Shown one piece after another: positions 9,257 through 18,172 of a DNA stretch of 21,535 bases. The stretch's first letter is position 1; every line of letters begins with the position of its first letter. The notes under the pieces are model-generated. The model made no database searches. It was not told the origin of the DNA and saw only the letters and a program-made list of their open reading frames with translations. Source of the stretch: Silene noctiflora (Eukaryota > Streptophyta > Magnoliopsida > Caryophyllales > Caryophyllaceae). A program made the translations under genes and the position numbers. Where the stretch lies: NCBI GenBank assembly GCA_009801015.1, contig VHZZ01017585.1:4888-26422 (forward strand), in the 5' to 3' direction.

Positions 9257-10533
9257 TGATGAGTCATAACTATATACATTTTATTCCTCCCCTTTAGTAG
9301 TTATAATACGGTTGTCATGCTAGCATACGTTATTTATATGTCATTTATGCTAGAATGAGATACTTCCGCATTTTGGTGTTTTAATGCAAATAAAGAGCAT
9401 TTGTGGAGCATTTTGGAGAATAAGAGCACCACGGACATGACATGAAGAAACACACGAAGCATGGCACGGTAATCTAGAAGAATGAAAGAAGAGATAAAAG
9501 AAGATTACACGAGAAAATAGGAAGGAGTTGAACTCGATCGAGTTGGATGACACTCGATCGAGGAGCCTGGAGATCAATTAAAAGAATTAAATGTCGAGAG
9601 TTGAAGATTACGAGAATAGCATACTCGATCGAGTATGCATGTACTCGATCGAGTACTCGGCCCAATTCCGTCTTTTGCGAGAACTTTCCTAAATCGGTTT
9701 AACTTGTATTATATATACCAAACTTGTAGGTTATTATTAGTTATGCTTATTTTTATTCTAAAAAATCCTAGAAACCGTAGTTTAGTTCAGCTATTATTAT
9801 TCTTCAAGATCTACACTTTTAATTACGGTACTTTGTTAATCTTTCCTCATTTATTGATTCAAATTTCATATTTACAATTGCTTTCTTATTCATTATTTTT
9901 ATGCTTTTAATTATGTTTTCTATTCAACCTGTTGTTGTTATTACTATTAGCATGCATAGGTAATTTTATAATCTAGGGTGAAAAGGATCTAGGTTGTTAG
10001 AAGGGGGTTTAATTAATGAATTAGTAGTTAAATTGCTTCTTTGTTGTTGTTCAGTTATGGCTTTGAATCTAGTTGATTGATTTCTGCAGGATTAATCAAT
10101 TAGTATTGCAAACTGGGATTTTTACCGACCGGACTAAGACTAGTATAGGTTGCGATAGCTGAATAGAACTATTTTAATGATAGCGACCGCATATTAAATT
10201 AGATCTAAAGGACATATTAGAATCGACCGATCATATGGAGTTAAACAACAAGACTTTCTCTATTAATTAGTTAAACCACACCCCCGTATAACTATCTAGT
10301 GAACTTGATCCCTAGCCCTTTTAATCTTATTGATTTCGCTTTTATTCTATTGCAATTAATTTAGTAAACAAACAATTATAATTCTTCAAGAAATCGGTTA
10401 TCCTAGACAATTTAATACAATAGCAGACAATTACTACCGCCTTCCTGTGGATTCGACCTTGAATTACCACTAGATATTTGTTAGTAGTAGTATAGGATTA
10501 ACTTGATTAGGAGACGCGACTAAATCCTTATCA
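9257..10533 (+). repeat. 3' LTR of the Athila/Tat-like element (1277 bp)
   Basis: Matches the 5' LTR, with scattered substitutions and about 44 extra bases. Most of the extra length is one additional palindrome unit at each of two places: palindromes lie at 9532-9543 and 9552-9562, and at 9623-9634 and 9643-9654. The TATA-like box is at 9710-9717. Confidence 0.93.
9710..9717 (+). promoter_or_regulatory. Putative TATA box in the 3' LTR, facing exon 5
   Basis: TATATATA at the position matching 1873-1880. It points toward the downstream protease exons about 860 bp away. Confidence 0.45.
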
Positions 10534-10538
10534 GTTTA
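10534..10538 (+). repeat. 5-bp target site duplication (right)
   Basis: GTTTA directly follows the terminal TATCA of the 3' LTR and matches 1459-1463. Confidence 0.9.
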
Positions 10539-10573
10539 TCTAACATATATATTTTCGTTAATGATATCTCTAG

Positions 10574-11307
10574 ATCTATGACGCATTGGGTGCTAGCAGC
10601 AATCATGCCGGCCACAGGAAAAGTTTTTTGGTTGGACTCTTTGCATAAGCAACCTACCAAGACTTTTAAGGAGTTGATTACTAAGTAACTTATATTGCTT
10701 TATACGTACATAAAAGTTTCAATTATTTTTACTACTACATGTGTGTGTGTATGTGTGTGTGTGTGTTGCCTTTGTAAAAGGCCTTTGATAAAAAAGATCT
10801 CCAAACGAGGAGCGACCCAAGAACGACAGTAGCCCCACTTTTACCACGATAACAGAGGTACGTATACGCAAATATAAGATTTCTAGTGTAAAAGTTAAAT
10901 AATCACTGTCTTTTTTAGTTATTCAGTGCGCATTGCACACTAGTTGGTAACTTCGTTTGTTTTATGTAATAATAATTCCCTCGCCAGCCGGACATCATAA
11001 AATGTGGTTACTACGTTTGTGGTTTCATGTTGGAGATTATTAAGCGAAGATATATCCTTATTCCAGACAAGGTTAGTAATAATGTGTTTTCATTAGGCGG
11101 TTTACTTACATAAATTTTTATTTACTTTATTTATGATGTTGCATGCTGCTGCTATATGCTACTCTAACATATATGTTTTCTTTAATGTCTTTGTTTTCAT
11201 AGTATGCCATCAACGAGCCACGTGACTCTGAGTACAAAAAGCAACAAGTCGACAAGGTGAGAGACTTGTGGGGCAAATACGTCCTTGAACATTGCAATGA
11301 AGACTAA
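10574..11307 (+). CDS. Ulp1-like (C48) cysteine protease catalytic region, 3' part (exons 5-8)
   Basis: Predicted exons are 10574-10684, 10797-10857, 10988-11071 and 11203-11307, ending in TAA at 11305-11307. Phases join correctly to exon 4 at 1365. Catalytic His is in THWVLAAI (codon 10584-10586). Catalytic Asp is 17 residues later in FWLDS (10635-10637), the spacing known for Ulp1. The nucleophile Cys is in KCGYYVCGFM (11003-11005). Ulp1-family enzymes cleave SUMO-type conjugates or precursors; for the transposon-carried branch the substrate is unknown. The Gln expected six residues before the Cys coincides with the splice acceptor (see findings). With exons 1-4 the visible protein has about 417 residues without stops. 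It could be a transposon passenger or a domesticated gene. Exon 6, with a weak acceptor after an A-run, is the least certain. Confidence 0.68.
10741..10766. repeat. GT microsatellite in intron 5
   Basis: (GT)5 AT (GT)7 between exons 5 and 6 of the protease gene. Confidence 0.95.
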
Positions 11308-11669
11308 AGAGGTATATATTTCGGTCAATTTACTTCTAGTTTTATTGATTTTATAGGCATCGATCTACTCAAGACTTGGAGTTTTAGGAGAATTTTTGTG
11401 AAAATATATTAAGGCTCTGATGTTGTTGTTGCATATATAGGGATATCATTTATGTTTAGGATGTTTCAATGGTTTTAGGGCCTTAATGTCATTATTATAA
11501 TGATGAATTATAATGGAGAACATGAGAAAGATTTTTGTCAAATGGTAAAAACCCAATTTGATGCTGTTGCTGCTACTGTGGTTATTTGATGTTGCTGCTG
11601 CTGTTAATTGATGTAGGATTTTGACAGTAATGCATTGAAATTGAATTTATAAATATAAAATAAAAAACA
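11308..11669 (+). other. CACTA 3' untranslated/flanking region
   Basis: AT-rich sequence after the protease stop codon with GCTGCT/TGTTGC-type low-complexity patches (about 11561-11604). No further gene is seen. The transcript end probably lies here. Confidence 0.5.
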
Positions 11670-12099
11670 CAATAACAACGGTTATTATAAAAACAATCGT
11701 TGTCATTACCTTCCCTCCAATAAACTATTAAATGCGCGCATTAATATTAACAACGAGTTTATCAGATAAAATCGTTGTTATTACCTTGTCATTCACTCTT
11801 TTCATAACGGGTGCCTTATAACAACAACGGGTAAAAACCGTTGTTAAAATACTTACATTAACGGGTTTTAGGTTGCCGAAACCATTGTTATTACTTTCCC
11901 ACCAAAATATTGGACTTCATTTCACAACGGATAATTAATAACGACAACAGGTATAAACCGTTGTTAAAACTTTGACAACGGTTTTTAATAAAAAACTTAA
12001 CCGTTGTTAAAAGTTTTCACAACGGCCCGAACAACAACGCCCGCTTTTTTCTATAACAACAGTTATTAGCCGTTGTTGTACCCTATAACTATAGTAGTG
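11670..12099. repeat. CACTA subterminal repeats and right terminus
   Basis: At least a dozen copies or variants of AACAACGG / CCGTTGTT occur in direct and inverted orientation. Examples are 11674-11683, 11823-11830, about 11838-11845 and around 11965-12015 and 12070-12078. The terminal inverted repeat ends with TAGTG at 12095-12099. Such repeats are where CACTA transposases bind. Confidence 0.85.
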
Positions 12100-12102
12100 T
12101 TT

Positions 12103-12971
12103 TTATTATTTTTGAGTCTTTCCATTATATAAAAAATGCTATGGGGAGGGGGTCACATGGCTCTTAAACTTGGTATGTCCAAGGCCTACGTTAGGGTGGA
12201 GTGGGGCTATTTGAAGGCGGTCCTATGGAGTTTTGGGTTTGATAAAGCGTGGTTTAGCCTAGCGATGTAGTGTGTCGGTTTTGTTTCTTATACTATCTCG
12301 ATAAATGGTCAGCTGACTGAGGAGTTTGTGCCAAAAAGGGGTATTCGCTAGGGGGATCCGTTGTCACAATCTATTTATTCTTTACGCTGAGGTTCTATCA
12401 TCCGTACTTCAGAGGGCAGTCGAGAGAGGGACCATTCACGGGATTCATATTGTGCCTCAAGCTCTGATGGTCTCCCATTTATTCTTTGCTGATGATAGTA
12501 TCATTTTCACTAAGGCTTTTGGAGCTGAGGCATGACAAGTAGAGGAAATTTTGCGGGAATATAAGTGTGTCAGGTCAGCTGGTCTATTTGGAGTAAACTA
12601 CTATAACTTTTAGTAAGGGTTTGTCCAGGGAAAGGCGACAACGAGTGATAAATGTGCTTGATAAGGCTATGGTGGGAGAACAAGATAAATATATGGAGCT
12701 CCCGACGGTGGTAAGATGATCAAAATAGGGGATCACTAAGATGATGGTGGACAAACTGGGTAGGAACTTGCAAAGTTGGGGGGTTTATTGCTAAGTAAAG
12801 CGGGTAAGGAGACATTGATAAAGGTCGTTGGCTAATCGATTCTGGCTTAAGCGATGAGTATTTTCAAGCTCCCTGTTAGATTTTGTGACAATATGCGCTC
12901 TCTTGTGTCTCAATTCTGGTGGAGCTCTGAGGTTGGGAAGAGAAAGATTCCATGGCTGGCGTGGAAGAAGA
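12103..12971 (+). pseudogene. L1-type LINE reverse transcriptase fragment
   Basis: The translation shows FESFHYIKNAM near 12114-12146 and LKLGMSKAYVRVEW at 12166-12207 (motif A region). SYTISINGQLTEEFVPKRGIR then GDPLS follow at about 12289-12368. After a frameshift near 12365-12372 come FILYAEV and SHLFFADDSIIF (motif C, about 12473-12509). Near 12850-12970 lies FKLP...FWWSSEVGKRKIPWLAWKK, a stretch common downstream of plant L1 reverse transcriptases. Both motif A aspartates are replaced. TAG codons interrupt at 12268 and 12349, TGA at 12533, with further breaks. The fragment begins directly after the CACTA end and is cut at 12972 by an LTR terminus, so it is the oldest layer here. It is inactive. 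Confidence 0.85.
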
Positions 12972-14225
12972 TGTAACACCCCTAATTTTTTGGCTAAATT
13001 AAAACTAATATTTATATACAAAACTTGCCAAAAATAGAGAGATGCTATAATCAATATACAAAGTCTCTAAAGTACAACTGGACCAAAATTACATATTACA
13101 ATACAACAACAAAAGCATTTAACATAGTTTGACTTCTTAGGACTTCATTCGTACTTCAACTCTATCCGATCTTGCAACTATACCCCAAAACAATTAAGAG
13201 GTACACGTTCCAGAGGGAGAACGACCCAAAACATTAAAGACGTCAGCAAAGCTGAGTAAGGATTTTAAGAAACAACACTTTACAAACCAATCCTTTTAGA
13301 TGGCATAGTGTTTAAAACCAGAAAAATAGAAATCGATACTATATATATAATTCGGAAACCAAGGGATTTCAATGTAATTAAATAAATTTATTAAAATTAA
13401 TTATACTATATGGTTTTAATCGATAGCGCTCTGTGATAGACCTGACCAAGGGACTTCAATGTAAATATTATATAGTTTTGCTTGAAATATAAATTTAGAG
13501 AACACCAGAATATGGTGATTTTCCTTAAAATAAACATGGCCCACTTATGATATTAATTAGTATAGAGATGTAATTATTTAACATACACAAATATAATATA
13601 AAGTATGATATTTTTTTGAAACTATTAAAAGGTAAATAAATCAAGCTATATTTCCAAAAAAATATAATATTCCATAATTATTTTGATTTGATTTAATGCA
13701 TATATGTAATATATTTATATAAATATATAAGTCTCTTAAAATTCCATGCCTAAATAGTAAAAGTAATTCGGTTAGTAGTGAAAAAAATTGTAGTAACATT
13801 GGATATAGTAATATGATAGTAATCATTCATTTGAATAGTCAAAGTAACAATATTAGCAGCGAGCGGGAGTAGTGAAAGTAATAGAAGTAACAACGGGAAT
13901 AGTGAAATTATCAATATTAATGCGTCAGTAGTGAAAGTAACAATAGTTACGTAGCAATAATTACGGCGGAAGTAGTAAAAGTAACAGTAATAATAACGAA
14001 TGTAATAAAAGTAACAATACTAACAACAAAATAAATTATATATGAAAAGTTAACTAATAAATCGATTTAAGTACAATATTAATAGCAAGAGTAGTGAATT
14101 TTTCTCATAATTTATTTCATTGTAATATTAAGATATGTTATAGAAAAATATATTAATGATAAATTTATGAGTTATGCAACTATAAACTAGTTTTATTTAT
14201 TTAAAAATAAATTTTAATGCTAAAT
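12972..14225 (-). repeat. LTR-like sequence, probably reverse-oriented
   Basis: It begins TGTAACACCCCTAA exactly where the LINE coding sequence stops. On the minus strand this is an LTR 3' end (GGGGTGTTACA). The reverse complement also contains a CTTACTCAGCTTTG stretch near 13250, resembling CCTACTCAGCTTTG in the plus-strand LTR at about 18868. The orientation is therefore inferred as minus. It is AT-rich with no protein-coding signal. The other end is not identifiable and may have been cut by the LTR starting at 14226. Confidence 0.5.
13760..14100. repeat. Degenerate minisatellite of AGTAGTGAAAGTAACAA-type units
   Basis: Variants of AGTAGTGAAAGTAACAAT recur irregularly about every 20-40 bp (for example near 13772, 13870, 13930 and 13974), giving a decayed tandem array inside the LTR-like sequence. 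Confidence 0.6.
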
Positions 14226-15727
14226 TGTAATACTCAAGATTTTACGAGGTTCCACTCGGCAGAGTACACCGTGTACCCGACCGAGTGGAGGTCACTCAAC
14301 CGAGTAAAGTCTGTCGAGTGGGATTGGTTTTGAAAGGATAGCTGCTGTATTGTCCACTCAACCAATACTCGGGTGTACTCGACCGAGTACTCAAGCTACT
14401 CGATCGAGTGGACCATACTCGACCGAGTGCTGTCACTCTCACTCGAATCTGCGCATAGTGGATTGTGGACCTAGCTCTTTTGTTTCTTCTTCCTTTATTT
14501 TCACCTCACAATCACCCACCAAACCTTATCTCTTCATTTAAAAAAAATCCCCAAATACTCTCTCTAAACCTTATCTTCTAGTTTTCAATTTGTGGTGAAG
14601 ATTTGTCTACCAATTCTCACTGTGTTCATCCTTTGAGTTGTAGGTATGATTTTTCCCCATTTCCTCTTTTAGGTAGTGTAGTAAACCCTAATTTTGGGAG
14701 GTTTGTCTTATGGATTTAATTAGGGTTTGGCCTAATTAATAAGGGGTTAATTAGAGGATTAGTTAGTATTATTGTTATAATAGTATTGTGCTGTGATAGT
14801 TAGCTTTAAATTGTGTAGGAGGAGACTTTATTGAGGAGCATTTCTAGCTTGGTTTCTTGTGTGTGAAGAATAACAAGAGGTAGGGTTTTCCTACTTAGTC
14901 TTGGTAGTATAGGTGTTCTTCAATGCATTAAATGTCATAAATTGCATGATTCCCATGGTAGTTGCATGATAACATGGATATTGGTAGTTAGGATTTCATA
15001 ATATGTGATGGGAGTACTTGATTATGATAGTATTTAGTAATGGGGTTAGTACATAACATTATGAGTTGCACTATAACATGAGCATGGGGAAAGGTTGGGT
15101 GATTTCATAGTTGATTCATGTTTCTTATGATTTAATTGATACATGTGAACCTTAATTGATTTATGTGCATCTTTGGACACTTGTGTGGATTGGAGGTGTT
15201 GGAAGGAGGTAATGGTTTGGAGGTTTGTGATTATTTTTGGAGACATAAGATGGTTAGGAGATCGTCTTGCGCCCGGGTCGCATCTTGGAGCTTCCCACTC
15301 CAAGAGGGATGTGCACATTTAGGACTTGAGTTACGGAAGGGCACATGTGGTTGAGACATGTCGCCTGACAGGGTATCCAAGTCGCTCTCGGGCCCGGTAC
15401 CACCGATGTATCCGGAGTACCTTCTTTCGGACTGCGATCCGGTGAGTTGGTGGCGGTGTTGCGATGCCGTCACCGTGGTTGGTGATGAGGAGGATGTGGA
15501 GTATTGGTTGCCTTGTATTGATCATCATGCCATTGCATTTATTTTGGATTCTCGTATTCATATCATTATATCTAACATTTATATTATCGTGACTAATCAA
15601 GCGGGTTTTCAAATGTCCGTGGTGATCCATATGGTGATTTCCGCCCATATGGTGAGAAGAGGCGTGACAGGTTGCTTTTGCACTCATTGGGGACTTGGAG
15701 CGGTCTCACCGTAGTTGTCACCACTAC

Positions 15728-15808
<81 letters not shown>

Positions 15809-16065
15809 ATTCTTAACTAATGTTAGACTCCACCTTATTTTTCAATTTGGTTGTATCATTCGGGGATTTGTGTTGAATCCCAAGACTTGTAATCTAATCA
15901 CTTAACCTTAACTTATCTAGTTTCCTTTGAACCTTATTGGTAGTCTTGTCTTAAATTGCTTACGATCGAAACTCGCACTACAAAGCTTGGGAAACCAAGC
16001 CTTGTGGCACCTCCATGAGTCGGGATTGCCTATAGGAAGGCTCTCGGCTTTTGGGGGGTGTTACA
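14226..16065 (+). repeat. 5' LTR of the Tekay/Del-like element (1840 bp)
   Basis: Starts TGTAATACTC and ends GGTGTTACA, followed by the primer site. Palindromes of the ACTCGACCGAGT type lie at about 14262-14428. The segment around 15249-15425 (GATCGTCTTGCGCC ... CTCCAAGAGGGATGTGCA) matches 19190-19355 of the 3' LTR. A TTG microsatellite lies at 15729-15808. The overlapping open frames at 15331-15714 on both strands are not supported as genes. Confidence 0.8.
15729..15808. repeat. (TTG)n microsatellite
   Basis: About 27 perfect TTG units within the 5' LTR. The corresponding place in the 3' LTR lacks it, so the expansion happened after the copies separated. Confidence 0.97.
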
Positions 16066-16068
16066 AAG

Positions 16069-16080
16069 TGGTATCAGAGC
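16069..16080 (+). other. Primer binding site (initiator tRNA-Met type)
   Basis: TGGTATCAGAGC is the complement of the plant tRNA-iMet 3' end, three bases after the LTR. Confidence 0.9.
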
Positions 16081-16529
16081 AACAATTTTGGAGCCCAAAA
16101 AATCAATGAACTAATGAATTTAGGTGTGTCAATTTAAAATGAACCCGGTTCGAGTTGTAGAGAACACGTGACAAGTTTGGGAGACGTCCCAAGGTTGCAT
16201 CCTTGTTCCCTTGACTCGAGTTGGCCACACCGCGTGGGGAAATGGGGCATCTTGGTGTGCATGTAGGTGTTGCATGATCTTATAATGTTGCTCGAAAGTC
16301 GATTTCTTGGTTGTGATATATGATTTGATCATAGGAGTAGTATAACCATATTACATGGAGCATGTGGATGTTTATGTATGAATGTGATGTGATTGCATGT
16401 CGAATTATCCATGAATAAGGAGTGTCATTAACATGCTAGTTGTTGTTAGACGCATACGTTACTCCGTATATATGATTGATTTCCGTTATGTGTTTATAAG
16501 CATGCCAAGTAGGGTTATTTGTGCGGCCA
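16081..16529 (+). other. 5' leader of the Tekay/Del-like element, non-coding
   Basis: Sequence after the primer site with no open frame of note and no gag motif. It has TGATGTGATTGCATG-type low-complexity patches. Confidence 0.5.
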
Positions 16530-17005
16530 TAAGTGGACGGAAATTTATATAAACAGTCGAAAATAACACAGTTTTATATTCTGATAAAAACATTATATTT
16601 TACCCGGATGCAATTAACTTTCAATTTCAATTAAAAATAGTAAATTACCTCCTAAAATCTTGAAAATTTGTGACAATTTATTTGAAGGACTAAACTGAGA
16701 CTGTACCAAATTTGGTGATTGTAGAAGGAGTATAAATATTTTAATTAATTGCTGGACACAGGACTATCAGAAACTGAGCAGGAAACAAACCAAGACCAGA
16801 TATGACTTAATTAAAGCACAAAGCCAAGATTAATCTTGTGTTTGATTGAGTCCAGCAATAAAAAAAGACACAATTAACACTTCCCAACACTAAACAAAGG
16901 AATAACTCAAGCACAAAGTTAAGAGTTTGAATTTCCAGAGTAGAATCCAGAAAATGCAAGTATTTGGTTTAATTCAAGTATGCCTTTCTCATTGCTTTGC
17001 TTTGG

Positions 17006-17014
17006 CTTTTATAG
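17006..17014 (-). promoter_or_regulatory. Putative minus-strand TATA box
   Basis: On the minus strand CTATAAAAG, about 35 bases downstream of the first palindrome of the array. Confidence 0.5.
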
Positions 17015-17050
17015 ACCAATCAGAGTAGGCCAATGTCCCTACTGCCCGTT

Positions 17051-17270
17051 GTACTCGGTCGAGTGTCCCACCTACTCGACCGAGTGGGATTCTACTTGAC
17101 CGAGTGAAAGCTTCTACTCGGCCGAGTTACCAGATCAGTAGTTGTGCAATATTTGCACCAACTATCCACTCGACCGAATGACCTCCCTACTCGACCGAAT
17201 GACCTCCCTACTCGACCGAGTGGATCCCACTCGGCCGAGTGACCCGATTACCCGACCAAGTAGCCTCACT
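17051..17270. repeat. Palindrome array ACTCG(A/G)(C/T)CGAGT with a 21-bp tandem duplication
   Basis: About eight palindromes or one-mismatch variants. Within them CTCGACCGAATGACCTCCCTA is repeated in tandem (about 17169-17210), both copies sharing the same GAATG variant of the right arm. Confidence 0.88.
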
Positions 17271-17290
17271 TAGGCTAAATTTGTGAATTT

Positions 17291-18159
17291 GTTGACCAAA
17301 CCTGGTATGTTTGACCTTATTTTTGCGGTTATTGCAAATTTCCGATAAGTGACCGACCCATAGGACTTGACACGGTGAAATAGTGTATTGTTTACATTTA
17401 ATTGCTTGGCTTTGAATGTTTAATGTGCAAACGTGGTTAAAATTTATAACGGCTACTTTGATTGCATGAATAATAGGACAAGCATGCCGTCCATGATATT
17501 AGTTGGAAAAGTTAAAATAATAAGTGTCATTAATGTGCAATGTGATAAGCATTGATTGTGTAAAGGAGAATAGTGATGATGGTAAGCAAGAATGTTAGTG
17601 CATATAATGTTAAACTTGAACACTTGTGAATTTATGTAGCGGATTGAATATGATACGTATGGCATAATGAATATAATACATAGTTGGGCCTAGCCTTGTA
17701 ATGTACATTAAGTAAGGAAGTGATATGATAAATGTATGCATGTGTAAGTTCATTAATACCAATATATATATACACAATTAACCTTATATGGCTTGTATAT
17801 AGTAGTGTAAATTGAGTAAAGGAATGTGTGATTAATAGGACTGTATAAGGGAGACACCGTGTAGTCAAGGGAGCATAAGAGACCGAAAATTTACCACTTT
17901 TGGCCCTTTAGAGGGAGTGAGTCAGTCAAGCTGAGCAGTGAACTTCGGGGGGAAGTTCTATTTAGGGGGAGTGAATATAACAATTAGGATTTAAAGAGAG
18001 ACCTTGCACGATAGACGTGGGAGATAAAGGGAGCTTATTAGCTAATGGTGTCGAATAAGAAAAGTGAGAACGAATATGCCTGCCCAAGAGCGAGGGCCGA
18101 GGACAATAAATGTTGTGGAATGAGAGTTAGAGGCGAACTTCAAGGATGAAGTTCATTTT
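17291..18159 (+). other. Interior/3' leader of the Tekay/Del-like element, non-coding
   Basis: AT-rich sequence without coding signal. It contains two copies of a GAACTTC...GAAGTTC hairpin, each followed by a purine tract (17940-17971 and 18135-18171). Confidence 0.5.
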
Positions 18160-18171
18160 AAGGAGGGAAAA
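18135..18171 (+). other. Hairpin plus polypurine tract before the 3' LTR
   Basis: GAACTTC (18135-18141) and GAAGTTC (18148-18154) form a perfect 7-bp stem. AAGGAGGGAAAA (18160-18171) is the polypurine tract, ending directly before the 3' LTR at 18173. Confidence 0.8.
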
Positions 18172-18172
18172 T

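Larger units (their letters stand above)
1464..10533 (+). mobile_element. Athila/Tat-like Ty3 LTR retrotransposon, defective, inserted in an intron
   Basis: A 9.07 kb element in the same orientation as the host gene. It has two LTRs (TGATGAG...TTATCA), a 5-bp target duplication GTTTA, a tRNA-Asp-type primer site at 2701, gag and retropepsin remnants, and a polypurine tract at 9245-9254 two bases before the 3' LTR. Gag style (Retrotrans_gag with a PHHG motif), the DLGAS protease site and the TTTGGGGGAG tract point to the Athila/Tat group. No reverse transcriptase, RNase H or integrase motif was found between 5466 and 9256. That space holds a foreign LTR-like block and a long AT-rich 3' region. 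The element is non-autonomous, and its gag-pro reading frame is broken by several stops and frameshifts. The LTRs differ at many positions, so the insertion is not recent. Confidence 0.88.
1..12099 (+). mobile_element. CACTA (En/Spm-like) DNA transposon, 3' part, with nested retrotransposon
   Basis: The right end reads CTATAGTAGTG at 12089-12099, so the minus strand begins CACTACTATAG, a typical CACTA terminus. Before it, 11670-12085 holds many AACAACGG / CCGTTGTT motifs in both orientations, as in the subterminal transposase-binding regions of CACTA elements. A Ulp1-like protease gene ends about 790 bp inside this terminus; such genes are often carried by plant CACTA elements. The left end and any TNP2-type transposase lie outside the window. 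Bases 1464-10538 are a later retrotransposon insertion plus one target-duplication copy. The three bases after the end (ttt, 12100-12102) could be the 3-bp target duplication, but the partner copy cannot be seen. LINE coding sequence starts directly after the end, so the element probably inserted into a LINE. Confidence 0.75.
16530..17290 (-). repeat. Reverse-oriented LTR-like insertion in the leader
   Basis: Read on the minus strand, an array of ACTCGGTCGAGT/ACTCGGCCGAGT palindromes (plus coordinates 17051-17270) is followed by GGTCTATAAAAG (17004-17016 region), then an AT-rich transcript-like part. This is the U3-TATA order of the other LTRs in the window, but inverted. The edges are estimates: I could not find matching terminal sequences or a target duplication. 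Confidence 0.5.

Noticed and set aside
15331..15714. Overlapping 118-codon open frames on both strands
   Set aside because: They lie within the LTR, one reads into low-complexity sequence, and the counterpart LTR does not keep the frames. No domain is recognised.
15672..15905. Open frame with a long valine run
   Set aside because: Translation of the TTG microsatellite in one frame; no coding evidence.
16069..16080. tRNA-like sequence at the primer binding site
   Set aside because: Only 12 bases complementary to a tRNA 3' end are present, with no cloverleaf: a primer site, not a tRNA gene.
17051..17270. Regular palindromic repeats resembling a CRISPR array
   Set aside because: The repeats are short, variable palindromes with unequal spacers in a plant retroelement. 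No cas genes are present.
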